A DNA stretch of 64,000 nucleotides from Adiantum capillus-veneris (lineage: Eukaryota; Streptophyta; Polypodiopsida; Polypodiales; Pteridaceae), in assembly GCA_014529385.2 (NCBI GenBank), contig CM043961.1, forward strand, positions 18,644,478-18,708,477, written 5' to 3'. Both the position numbers and the translations under genes were made by a program. Shown piece after piece: positions 36,456-46,840 of the stretch. The notes beneath the pieces are model-generated. The model did not search any database. It was not told the origin of the DNA and saw nothing but the letters and a program-made list of their open reading frames with translations. Within the stretch, counting starts at the first letter, position 1; every line of letters starts with the position of its first letter.

Positions 36456-38191
36456 TTACCTTTCCCCAAGAATAGGAAAGTGATGATCCTTTGCAATGAG
36501 TATCCTCTTTTGGAGCTTCGATGGTGGAAGCCCTAGGAGTCTCATTGCGAGTATTCTTCTTGGGGCAAGAACGATAGCCATGTCCTTGCTCCCCACACTT
36601 GAAACACTTATGGTCCTTGCGAAAAGCTTCAAGCTCTTCAGGAGAGAGTTTATTTTTACCTTTGTAAACTCCCTTCTCCTTGGACCGATTGTTGTTGTTG
36701 TTGTTGGAAGTGACTTGGGAAGTATTTTAAACATTGGTTTTCCCCTTTGCATCATTTTTGTCTTTGTTTTCCATGGTCTTGACATTACGTCTAGCCCCTT
36801 GATGGAAATTGATGCGTGAAGCAACCATGGTATGATGGATTACTTCACTAATAGTACCAGGTCGTTGAGAGTTGATGTATTCGGCCTTTTCTTCAGGTAA
36901 TCCCGCACAGAATTGCTGCCTTTGCTCAACAAAGTCTATCTTTTGAAAGACAGTAGCTTTGAGATGTAAATCCCAAAACTTGTCTACGTACTTGTGGATA
37001 GACTCATGAGAGAGAAGCTTCAAGCTGCGCCATTCGGTAAGAACTTTGTCCTTTGCATTGCTTGCAAGGAATTGCTTCATGATGGAAACTCGTAGAGTTT
37101 TCCACGTCTTTGGGGCTTCACCATTGCCACAAAGGCTAGCCCACCATTGACGAGCTGATTTTTGGAAGTGCATAGCTACATGGCATAGCTTGGAGGACTC
37201 TGTGAAGCCCTCATCTCCAAAGGCCGCATCAAATTGCTAGATGAAGGCCAACACTTTGTTGGTAGCACCAAAGGTGCCATCATAGGTGAGAAAAGAGATA
37301 CTCTTTCCTCCTTCCTTGAACTTCTTTAGCTTTTGTGACCTTCGCCATGCAAGAAATGATTTGCGATGTCCTCCCCTCTTGTATTCTCTAGGAGAATAGC
37401 CATAACTTTCATCGGAAGAGGAGGAAGGTGAAGAAGAAGGAGAAGAGGGTGATCTCTTCCTAGCCCTTTTCTTCCTTTGTTTCCTCTCTTGCCTTTCAGA
37501 GTGATGAGGAGAAGGACTATGTGTTGATATTTTCCTCTTGGGAGAAGTGGGTGATCGTCTAGACCGCCGTCTTCGTGGAGCCACATCTTCAGAGGAACTT
37601 AAACTTTCATTGCTTTCTTGCTCTTTGGATTCCTCCTCTCGAATGGGAGAGAGTCTTCTTTTGGGGGTCTCTTCAAGAAGCCTCCTAAGCTCTCTCTCCT
37701 CATGGAGATCTCTTCCTAGCCCTTTTCTTCCTTTGTTTCCTCTCTTGCCTTTCAGAGTGATGAGGAGAAGGACTATGTGTTGATCTTTTTCTCTTGGGAG
37801 GAGTGGGTGATCGTCTAGACCGTCGTCTCCGTGGAGCCACATCTTCACAAGAACTTAAACTTTCATTGCTTTCTTGATCTTTGGATTCCTCCTCTCGAAT
37901 GGGAGAGAGTCTTCTTTTGGGGGTCTCTTCAAGAGGCCTCCTAAGCTCTCTCTCCTCTTGGAGAGGAAGGGAAATTCCATAAGCACGAAGTTGTTGAGTA
38001 ACTTCGGCTTGCAAAGCAGGGTTGCCCAAAGCTTGCTGCAACCTAGTGACGAGATAATTCACAAACATGGGAGCATCATCATTAGCACCTTCATGTGCAA
38101 AATCAAAGCTATCAATGTTCATTCTACTCTCTTGATTATTGTCATCCATGTTAACAAAATTTATGTATGTACTTAGTGTATGCTTTGGCAA
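36456..38191 (-). pseudogene. Gag of chromovirus E with duplicated RS-rich region
   Basis: The N-terminus (MNIDSFDFAHEGANDDAPMF within the first 45 residues) leads to an Arg/Ser/Pro-rich region (RRRRSRRSPTPPKRKRST, then many SP/RS/SSP dipeptides) and then a retrotransposon Gag domain (KSARQWWASLCGNGEAPKTW; FVEQRQQFCAGLPEE). It ends in a CCHC knuckle, CFKCGEQGHGYRSC, near 36600. A 256-base tandem duplication (37451-37706 and 37707-37962) repeats the RS region and shifts the frame. A stop near 37238 also interrupts it. RS-rich regions recall splicing factors. Confidence 0.8.
37451..37962 (-). repeat. 256-base tandem duplication in gag
   Basis: GATCTCTTCCTAGCCCTTTT occurs at 37451 and 37707 and similarity continues through both units. 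256 is not a multiple of three, so the frame is lost downstream. The 5' unit is not present as two copies in the related gag at 48.7 kb. Confidence 0.9.
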
Positions 38192-38551
38192 TTCAAAACC
38201 TTAGTTGCCACTCCTCTTAGCCTTTGAAAATCGGCTCTTAAGTATCTACACCCACGGTTCAAAGTGGTTAATTATAGAGAGTAGAGGAGTAGGTCTAACA
38301 TAGCAGAGTTGCCGAGGGCTATCTCCTTTTGGACTTCTTATGGCTCAATAATGGTAAAGTCATAGGCAAGTCTAAAAAGACTCCATTATTAAGTCCAAAG
38401 CTCCCAAGGTGTGCACCATCCCCCACATAGTGGGCTCAACAAAACCGATAATAGATCCCAGTTCCACTTACCCTAATATAATTAACAACATCAACCATTT
38501 ATAGTCTACTTAAGGACCTCTCTTCTTAAGCAAGAAAAGAGAAGCCAAATG

Positions 38552-38563
38552 CTCTGATACCAA
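38552..38563 (-). promoter_or_regulatory. Primer-binding site of chromovirus E (initiator tRNA-Met type)
   Basis: Minus strand reads TGGTATCAGAGC one base after the LTR end (CCATTACA|T). This is the standard complement of the plant initiator tRNA-Met 3' end. Confidence 0.85.
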
Positions 38564-40190
38564 TGTAATGGAATTGTCCTATTTAACTTGAGAGTAGCGG
38601 AAATTAATGAGAGTACTTTTGAGAAATGACTTTGTGAGCATAGCGGGTGAACATAGTTGAAGATAGCAAAATAATCATAGCAATTAGTTAACTTGACATG
38701 AACAATACTTTTGCAAGAGAGAGAATTTAGAGAACATGACAACAATTGAGGACCGGATTATGAGGAGCCGGTCCCCCCTCCAATAAGCATTTGTATTATG
38801 ATTTCTCCCATTCAGAGAGACTTGTTACAATACAATCTTTGTGTTCCTTGTGACCTAGGTGATGCAATGAAGATGGAAAGCTTCATGCATCACAAGCATA
38901 ACATAAACTTGAAGAAAGCTTTAACTATCCCAAGCCTCAGTCCCAAGACCTCAAACACCTTCGAAGGTGGAGAGAGCTAGCAGGGAATGAGGGTAGGGAA
39001 GAGGAAGAAGAAACATTTCATATGAGAAAGAATTAGTTCCTCACTTATCATAACTCTTGTTGCTAGCATACATAATAGCATAGTAATGAAGAAGAAGGAG
39101 ATGGCAAGCTTAAGCATTGAAGCATGGCTCTTGGTTGGATTTGCACTCCATAGCCAAGAGTGTTGGTGTAGGCTCTCAACCTCTAATTGCTTGGAGAAGG
39201 AGAGGGAGCTCTTGCAGTTTGCATAGCACACAATGAGAGTGTTTGTGAGTGTGTGTGGGTGAGTATACCCCCTAAGCAAACCCCTAGATTTCTTGGGTCG
39301 ACCCCCCCTTGTAGCTCATGCTTGAATCTCATTGGACCCCTCCAGGCCTAGCCAATCATAAGCAGGAGCATTACAAGCAGCAAGGGTAGCCTTGAGACAA
39401 GTGTCCCCCTTTCCCCTTTGAGAGAGAGGCTAGATAAATGCTAAATCAATTAATTAAATCTCTATATTTATTATTGGACCCCTTGGGTGGCCAACCAATA
39501 GGCTTCACGACACCATGAGGGCAACATGAGGAGGAACTTGACAAGTGTCCCTTTTGCTTTCTTTGTACCATGCATGCCTTGTGTGAGTGTGTGGGTGTTC
39601 TCTCTCATCCCCCCTCATGTAGGGCTCGTCCCCTCCTTGTAGGGATTGAATCTTTGACTTTTTGACACCTCAAGCCCCTCATGCATAGGCCCAGTTCCCA
39701 CCACAAGCTTGGCTCTTAAGCACTTTAAGCTTGGGCTAGGTTCACACCTCAAGTGCAACCCTAGCATTTCAAGCATGTGAAGCACCTCAAGCATATCAAT
39801 CATTAAGCACCTCAAGCATCTCAAGCACCTCAAGCACCTTAGTCATCAAGCATGACAAGCATGACAAGCAGGACAAGCATCTCGAGTTGGGTCAGGTTCC
39901 CGCGCCTCAAGCTCAGCCCTAGCTTACCTAAGGTCAAAGGACTTTTACACACATTATTGGAGGTCTTCAATGAAGCTAACCCTAAGGTTGCTCCATTGGT
40001 TAGCCTTGCTCTGTGATAGACCATCTCTCATTGGGGCCCCTTTACCATTGGCCCTGTGTTGAGATAGATCTATAAGCACATGTCTATATCTTAACACTTG
40101 TTCTCGTTTATTCTCCCACATTAAGTGATCAATTTTAATATGAGAAAATAATTTGGGTTGGTTAGATATTAGATATTAGATTTTATGACA
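38564..40190 (-). repeat. 5' LTR of chromovirus E, shared with the truncated second copy
   Basis: Matches 31426-32785 outside the middle. Where that copy has the 228-base module, this one has about 465 bases at 39605-40068 with a (CACCTCAAG)-type minisatellite near 39780-39870. The polypurine tract AAGAGAGAGG occurs just outside its right end too, so the LTR serves as 3' LTR of the next copy. Confidence 0.85.
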
Positions 40191-40879
40191 TACCTCTCTC
40201 TTGAAATCATAGTCGTCCTCGACTATGAGCTAGAAGAGGTAAAGCCTTAGTCATTAGTCAATTTTACTTAGCGGGTAGAGGATCCCTTTTTACCCTATGA
40301 CATCTTTCCAAGATGGATGACTAATCCATTCGGTGCTTGGGAGACATAGCTGCCGCAAGCATGTCTGCTCTTTAGTCCATTTCATTCTCCCAAAGTAGAG
40401 TGACAAATTCTACTTGGTGTTTGAGAGACGTCGTCATCACAAACATGATTCTAAGCATGCATACTAGTTAAATTTGTGCACAATTAAAAAGAGGACTAGT
40501 CTTATAAAACAAAAACATGAGTCATTTAAAAGAAATTTATACAGTTGCTTACTCTAATGTTGCATTGTAAGCATTGACAAGGTTCATATTATCCTTAAGT
40601 TGTATTCCTTGCATCCATCTAGCATCTTCAAAAGGATAATTTTTGAACTTAATAAGATACCGTGGGATAATCTTACCATGTCGTAGTACCTTGTCTTATG
40701 CCGAAGGATAGCTTCGGGTTGTAGCACCTCTTCTTGGTCTTCAACTTCGGGAGGGTCTTCAATAATTGGTTCAGTTGGTGGCTCTCCTCTGTAGGGCTTA
40801 AGTAGGCTTACATGAAAGGCATTGTGTATGAGCCAATGGTTGGGCAACTTGAGTTGATAAGCCGTCTCATTGATGGGCT
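40191..40879 (-). mobile_element. Second chromovirus copy, 3' end only, in tandem with E
   Basis: Starting right at the LTR edge: polypurine tract (reads TACCTCTCTCTTG on +), 3' UTR and the chromodomain end (40847-40584, [20 protein letters not shown]). It is nearly identical to 32786-33480. It stops at 40879 against the copia element. One deleted base near 40695 shifts the frame. Confidence 0.85.
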
Positions 40880-40899
40880 TTTAGTGCAGAGTGCACTTA

Positions 40900-42330
40900 C
40901 AATCCTGTTGTCCATGATGCATGCTTGTCAGTTTTTGCTGCAGATTCACATGTGTGGTATTTTGACAGTGGTGCTACAAAGCACATTACCTCACATCGTG
41001 ATTTGTTCACGTCTCTCGAGTCTGTCCCTCATGGGAATACAGTCACTTGTGGCAACAATGCCTCTTATCCGGTTCAGGGAGTTGGAAAGATTGTGCTTAC
41101 TGCTACAAATGGCAGTTTCTTCACACTTGTTGATGCACTTTATGTACCTGGGATCAAGAAGAATCTCCCATCTGTATCCGCACTTGCTAGACTTGGACTT
41201 GTAGTCACATTTGTGGATGACAGATGTACAGTTCATGATCTTAGTTTTGGTGATGAAATTGTTGCATCTGGCCTTTTGTGCCATGGGCTGTATAAGCTCA
41301 CTTTGTATGACAAGTGTGGAAAATTTTTTGCAAATGTTGTTGCAGATTCAAGGGCTATTTTAGATGCAAAACTTTGGCATGCACGTTTTGGTCATCTGAA
41401 TTTTGCCAGTTTGCTGCATTTGCAAAAATCTGATATGGTTGCTTCTTTGCCGTCTCTTGAAGCACCTCTCAAACATGTTTGTGAAGGCTGTATTTTGGGT
41501 AAGATGCAGCGTTCTAAGTTTCCAAAGGATGGTTCAGTTCGGGCCACATGCAGGTTGCAACTTGTGCATAGTGATGTTTGTGGGCCCATGCAAACTCCGT
41601 CCTTGGGCAATTACCTATACTTCGTGACTTTCATTGATGATTACTCCAGGCATGCATGGGTATTTTCGCTTAAAGCAAAGTCCGAAGTTTTATGTGCTTC
41701 AAACAATTTCTGGCTATGGCTGAAAATGTCTCAAAATGTACTATGGGCACCCTCCTTTCCAATCAAGGGGGGGAGTATAGTTCTCATGAATTCAATGCAT
41801 TTCTGGCTAGTCGTGGGATAAAACACCAATGTACAGTGCCTTATACACCTCAGCAAAATGGTGTTGCTGAGAGGAAAAACAGGTCACTGACGGAAATGGC
41901 ACGATGTATGGTCAAAAGTCAAGCTTTGCCGCCTTCTTTTTGGCTTGAGGCCATCATGTGTTCCACCTATGTACTTAACAGGTGTCCTACGAAATCTTTG
42001 CAGTCTATTACTCCATATGAAGCATGGCATGATAGAAAGCCTTCTATTGAGCACATGCGTGTTTTTGGTTGTTTGGCATATGCTTTGGTGCCACAAACAC
42101 AGCGCAAAAAGTTGGATGATAAGGCTGTCAAATGTATTTTTGTTGGTTATAGTGATGAAAGCAAAGGTTACAGGTTATATCATCCGCAAACAAAGAGTAT
42201 TCTGGTTTCATGGGATGTAGTGTTTGTGGAAGATTCTGTTCAGCCCTTGCTGTCATGTACTAGAGACAGTAATGTAAACTCACAGGACATTTATGACACT
42301 TTACTGCCTCTTTTCAGTGGTGGAAATACG
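40900..42330 (+). pseudogene. Copia protease and integrase
   Basis: Protease: WYFDSGATKHITSHRD near 40960 is the DSG active site. Pre-integrase: LWHARFGHLNFASLLHLQKS. HHCC finger: HVCEGCILGKMQRSKF. Integrase core: LQLVHSDVCGPMQ (Asp), then LLSNQGGEYSS, where the second catalytic Asp is Asn, then PQQNGVAERKNRSL (Glu). The frame shifts near 41690. C-terminal: HMRVFGCLAYALVP and CIFVGYSDESKGYRL. The Asn and frameshift make it inactive. Confidence 0.88.
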
Positions 42331-42439
42331 AATGTAATTTCCAATGAGGCAAATGTACAGCCTATGGGGGTTTCTGAAAATGAGATCAGCCTATTATTGA
42401 TGCAGATGTACATGATGTACTTGATGAGGAAAGGGCTGA

Positions 42440-44138
42440 AAATGAGCAGGCTAGAGGTATGCCAAAATGGCTGGTACACACTTTGCGTGACAGTAAATTG
42501 GATGCACCTTTGTCTAGTCGTACTCGTTCAAGCTCTCGCCATGCATCTTATGCATCAGATTGTTATGCTTTGGCTGTGTCTAGCTTACATGATGTTGAGG
42601 AGCCTCTGTCTTTTGATAAAGCACAGAATTCAAAAAATTGGATGGCTGCCATGCAATCAGAATATGATGCACTTATAGAAAATGACACATGGACTTTATG
42701 TGATTTGCCTTCTGGCAAAAAGGCCATTGGCGAAGTGGGTTTACAAGTTGAAACGTAAGCTGGATGGTGAGATCGATTGTCATAAGGCTCGACTTGTTGC
42801 AAAGGGTTATGCACAACAAAACGGCATAGATTATGAAGAGACTTTTGCTCCCACTTGTTGTATGACTACTGTGCATTTTCTATGTGAATTGGCAGCTCAT
42901 TTTGTTTGGGATGTACATCAATCAGACATTGTTTCTGCTTTCTTGAATGGTGACATATTTGAGGAAGTTTATGTAACGCAGCCTCGCGGTTTTGTCATAA
43001 AAGGACAAGAGGACAAAGTGTGTAGATGTAAGAAGGCTTTGTATGGGTTGAAGCAATCTCCTCGTGCTTGGCATGAGAAAGCTGACACTTATTTGGTTAA
43101 ACGAGGCTTTCGTAACATTCCAACAGAAAGCACATTGTATGTAAAGCGTGAGGGTGATGTACTTCTCATTGTGGTTCTTTATGTCGATGATTTGCCAATC
43201 ATTGGACCAAATGAGAGACATATTGCTGAATTTAAGGCTGATTTGAATGCTACTTTCAAGATGAAAGCTTTGGGGTTGTTGCATCATTATTTGGGCATAC
43301 AGTTTAAGCAGCGTAATGGTGGTATTGCCTTGTGTTAGAAAAGTTACATAGAGACATTGCTATGTAAGTTTGGACTTAATGATTGCAAACCTATTGCCAC
43401 TCCCATGGAAATAGGTTTGAAGTTGAGTCTACATGATGCTGGCGATCCTGCTGATGTCACTCTTTACCAAATTGTTGTTGGCCGCCTCATTTATGTATGC
43501 AACACGAGGCCAGATATTCAGTTTGCAGTCTCACAGGTCAGCAGATTTATGCATAGCCCAGGGTCTAAGCATTGGCAGGCTATCAAGAGGATTTTTCGCT
43601 ACCTTAGTGGCACTTTACATCTTGTCTTGTTTCATCCCAAGGGGGGATCATTGCCGCCAGACTTACATGCTTTTTTGGACTCAGATTGGGCTGGTTGTTT
43701 TGATACGCGAGTGTCCACAAGTGGTTTTTGTTTGATGCTTGGCAGTTCATGCATATCATGGTTGAGCAAGAAGCAACCTATTGTGGGGCCACTTTGAGTT
43801 GTGAGGCTGAGTACAGGGCAGTCTTCACAACTACGGTTGAGTGTGTATGGCTTAGACGCCTTATGCATGATTTTGGTGGTGGACAGGACACTGCCAACAC
43901 TATCTACACTGACAGTCAGAGCGCATTGGTAGTTGCGAGGAACCCAGTTTTTCATGCTCGCACAAAGCACATTGAGGTGCATTACCACTATGTCAGGGAG
44001 AGGCTCTCAACAAGAGAGATCAGCTTGGCTTATGTGCCAACACAGGACAACCTTGCAGATCTTTTCTCAAAGGCATTGTCTCCTGAGAACCTTGAAGCTT
44101 TCCGTAAAGCTTTGGGCTTACTCCCCTTTGTGGACTGA
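42440..44138 (+). pseudogene. Copia reverse transcriptase and RNase H
   Basis: WMAAMQSEYDALIENDTWTL, KARLVAKGYAQQNGIDYEET, DIVSAFLNGDIFEEVYVTQP, YGLKQSPRAWHEKA and VVLYVDDLPIIG (YVDD intact, about 43177-43190) give RT. A stop at 43336 is followed by KSYIETLLCKFGL. RNase H: AFLDSDWAGCFDTRVSTSGF, then in a new frame from about 43790 LSCEAEYRAVFTTTVECVWL and YTDSQSALVVARNPVFHART, ending KALGLLPFVD. Frameshifts near 42740 and 43790. Confidence 0.88.
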
Positions 44139-44213
44139 TCATGTCCTCAAGGCATGACACTTCCCTTTACTCAGGCGCAAGCTCTCGTTCACCGCATCAC
44201 TCCAGGGGGGATT

Positions 44214-44441
44214 TGTTACCATATACATGTGGTAGTGATGTATGTGAACACACTTAGACCGCCGGGGCATTTTTCCCCTCTTTAGGAGGTTTTTCCTCCC
44301 GAGCATTGTATATACGCCCATCACTCTAGGGCTATCTATTTTTTCTATTGTACACTAAGTAACACACTCTCTATTGTGTGCCTTGAGCTTCCTTCGTCTT
44401 CTCCAAGCTGTGTGCGTTTCTCTGCAACCCTAATTCCAACA
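44214..44441 (+). repeat. 3' LTR of the copia element
   Basis: TGTTACCATATACATG...CCCTAATTCCAACA, 228 bases, preceded by CCAGGGGGGATT (polypurine tract). It holds ATTGTATATACG near 44305 as a TATA candidate. It corresponds to the LTR at 21720-22068. Confidence 0.75.
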
Positions 44442-44680
44442 ATCTGTATGTCAGCAAGAGCACATGTTAGCTATGAGTACACGAGTTCCATCAGGTTTTC
44501 TCTTTCCAATGTCTTTATGTGAAGCAAGACTTCACTTTTTAGGCATATTGCATATAAGCTTCCAAAGTTTGGAATATCCTATCAGCATATAAACGTAAAC
44601 ACACAAATTCTTCAACTGCAGGTCTACAAAAAGCTAGAAAGTAAGCAATGGGATTGCTTAGCTAGTTGAAGGTGCTAATG
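44442..44680. other. No feature seen between copia LTR and family-D LTR
   Basis: About 240 AT-rich bases without coding or recognisable repeat. Confidence 0.5.
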
Positions 44681-44681
44681 C

Positions 44682-45148
44682 TTAGAGTGCGGCAAGGAGC
44701 GCTTGTGCAATGGGAGAAACGCTCTCTACTAAGTATGGATCATACATGGTCAAGAGACGTATCAGCCATTCTAACTCCTCAAAATTCCTCTCACATGCTA
44801 GCGTACCTATCAAATCCCATTCACATGCAAGCACTGGAAAGACCATGTGAAATATTTGTGAAAAGTAACGAGGGTACCTCTCACCCAAGGCAGGAGTGGA
44901 TGACTCTAGCGTACTAGCCATATCTGTACACGCAAATAGATGATGGTTAGAGTGCAAATATTACAAGGGTCGTGTTCTTGTGCATAATTTGTTTTTATGA
45001 TTTGTGTTATGGCTCTTGCTCTTTTACTTTTTTATCTTGTTTTTGTGAGTATAAGGCTTTATATATACATTCCCTAAGATCGGAGATTAAGAGGTCAGGG
45101 AGAAAGGTTGAGAGGGAAGCAAGTGAATGATGGATGTCCACAAACACT
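44682..45148 (-). repeat. Partial 3' LTR of element D with embedded ORF
   Basis: Begins TGTTTGTGGACATCC at 45148. A TATA-like TATATATAAAGCC is near 45063, and ATGGCTAGTACGCTAGAG begins at 44921. The frame (MASTLESSTPALGERYPRYF..., CEWDLIGTLACERNFEELEW) is open to about 44682. Homology to 6706-7130 ends near 44694, so the LTR is truncated here. Confidence 0.65.
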
Positions 45149-45163
45149 CCCCCCGTCCTTGGG
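45148..45163 (-). promoter_or_regulatory. Polypurine tract of element D
   Basis: Minus strand AAGGACGGGGGGAG precedes TGTTTGTGGACATCC, the LTR start, and lies a few bases after the end of the long open frame. Confidence 0.7.
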
Positions 45164-45167
45164 TAGA

Positions 45168-46840
45168 TCATACCGTTTGAAATGATGTCGTCACCCTTTG
45201 AAACCAATTGTTCCAGTTGGTAATAGGTGAGGATTTTTTCCAGTAGTTTTCTATTACCCTAGGTGCCTCGTCAAGTTGCAAGGGTGGTAAGGTACTCTCC
45301 CAAGATCGAACTTGAAGTGGTTCATCAGGTGATTCTTGAACACTGGGAGGTGTGGATTCTTTTGTAGCTTCATGGAGGTCCATTACTATAGATGGAGGCT
45401 GTGTAGAAGCTTTTACCTCTATGGATGTATTACATGAGGAGCTAGAAGCTTCATGGAACTCCCCCCTTCCTGAGCTAGGTGGAATAAATTGGTTTTGCCT
45501 TGGAGCCCAAACTAGCTCTGGACTAGGTGTGTAGCATTCTGTGATCTTTCCCTTCCCACGGTCTGCCATTGGCTTTAGCGTTACATTGTTTGACTCATAT
45601 GGGTTTGTTGTCGATAGGGAAGGACACATTTTACGTTTAGGTACCCAAATTTGCTCATTTCCATCATAGTAGCCTTGGGCTTCTAATAGTTGTTTTGGAA
45701 TCCATCATGATTTGGTCTTGACTCTCCTAGGGCGCGCTCTTGGTTTTCCGGGGAATTTTTTTCTTGGAATGGATGGGAAGGTTGAGGTAGTTGGAAGTAA
45801 GGCCTTGGGGACCCATTGATATGTACTCTTAGGTCGTGCAGGTTGAGTACTTGCAATATTACTGCTTGCTGCAACTACAAGTGTTAAAGTGCTAGGTTCA
45901 TGGGTAGCCGCCAAAGACGAGTTAACCACCTTGGCTTCTGAATGTTGGCTATCCTTCAACTTTGCTAGAGTTTGCATCGTAGGTGACTTTGCTTGAATGA
46001 TAGGGGTAAGAGTCGGTGGTCGCGTCGTGACACTACCAATATCCCAATCAATAGTGCATTTGGTTGCCAACATCCACGTGCGTCCCAGGTTTACGTTGCC
46101 TTCCATAGCTCCCGCGGGCATGACTAGAAACCTCTGCACTATGCTTCCATTGTCATAGATAATAGGGGTCTGAAGGACTCCAATAATAGCAATTTTCTTT
46201 TTATTAATGCCCTTGACTTGCATCGTACTCGGGGATAGGGTCGGTTTCCCTAATTGACACCAAACTCCATAGGATAACAAATTGTGTTTAGCTCCCGTAT
46301 CTAATAAGGCATTGTATAGTACTTTCCCATAGGGGCTATTTAGCTCAATTGGGTATCGTAGGGGTGGCTCAGATTCTAATGAGTCGTCATCTGTGTCCTC
46401 GAAAAATGCTTGCGTGATTCCCAGATTAGCCTCTCGTTGGCGTCTAAGACGTTGTTGTCGTTCTCGAGCCTCAACTCTTGCTTGGATTTTTTAAAGCTCT
46501 GCTTGTTCCTTGGCAGCCTTCTTTTGATGGATGGCTTGCAACTCTTCCTGGCTTAGAGGATCATAATATCCTTTGAATTTACTCCCATTAAGGAATCCAA
46601 TGGTTTCAACTCCATCTAGAGTCTCCACACGAATGGTACATTGCGGGGTAATTTCACACACTCGATATGGTCCCTTACGAGCGTATTTCAATTTCTTCTT
46701 TTATTACGTACCCCGTACATAAGAACTTTATCACCAACCTTGATGTCTTTATCCTTTAAATGGCTATCAAACCACTTCTTTCTCCTATCCTTCTCCACTA
46801 GAGCATTTCGCACAGCTAATTGCCTCTCTTCATCTAGCCT
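45168..46840 (-). pseudogene. C-terminal extension of element D pol: second (or relocated) retropepsin and W-x-P tail
   Basis: Downstream of integrase and after one frameshift (about 46695), the frame from 46691 runs YARKGPYRVCEITPQ, a typical integrase C-terminus, to a single TAA (46493). It then goes on in the same frame, with no further stop, into NALLDTGAKHNLLSYGVWCQ and, about 65 residues on, GNVNLGRTWMLATKCTIDWD. This is a retropepsin-like fold with a DTGA active site. After it comes a Ser/Thr/Pro-rich tail with TGA at 45707 and the same frame again to 45168. The tail has four W-[VIA]-P-[KR] motifs. It stops just before the polypurine tract. Retropepsins normally precede RT in gypsy elements. 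Confidence 0.75.

Larger units (their letters stand above)
31426..40190 (-). mobile_element. Chromovirus E: nearly full-length Ty3/gypsy element with two LTRs
   Basis: The element reads from 40190 to 31426. The 5' LTR (40190-38564) is followed by a Met-tRNA primer site, RS-rich gag, protease, RT, RNase H, integrase, chromodomain, polypurine tract and 3' LTR (32785-31426). The genes are in chromovirus order. At least four stops or frameshifts make it non-autonomous. The LTRs differ by a swapped internal module and by length (1,627 against 1,360 bases). The sequence to the right of the 5' LTR continues as the 3' end of a second copy, so this is part of a tandem array. Confidence 0.9.
40880..44441 (+). 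mobile_element. Ty1/copia element, 5'-truncated, with 3' LTR
   Basis: Begins inside the protease at the junction with the chromovirus and runs through integrase, RT and RNase H to a polypurine tract (AGGGGGGATT) and LTR (44214-44441). Domain order protease-integrase-RT-RNase H is that of copia. Gag, primer site and 5' LTR are missing. Confidence 0.9.

Noticed and set aside
39615-39833. Leu/Arg/Cys-rich minus-strand frame
   Set aside because: Translation of the CACCTCAAG-type minisatellite in the chromovirus LTR.
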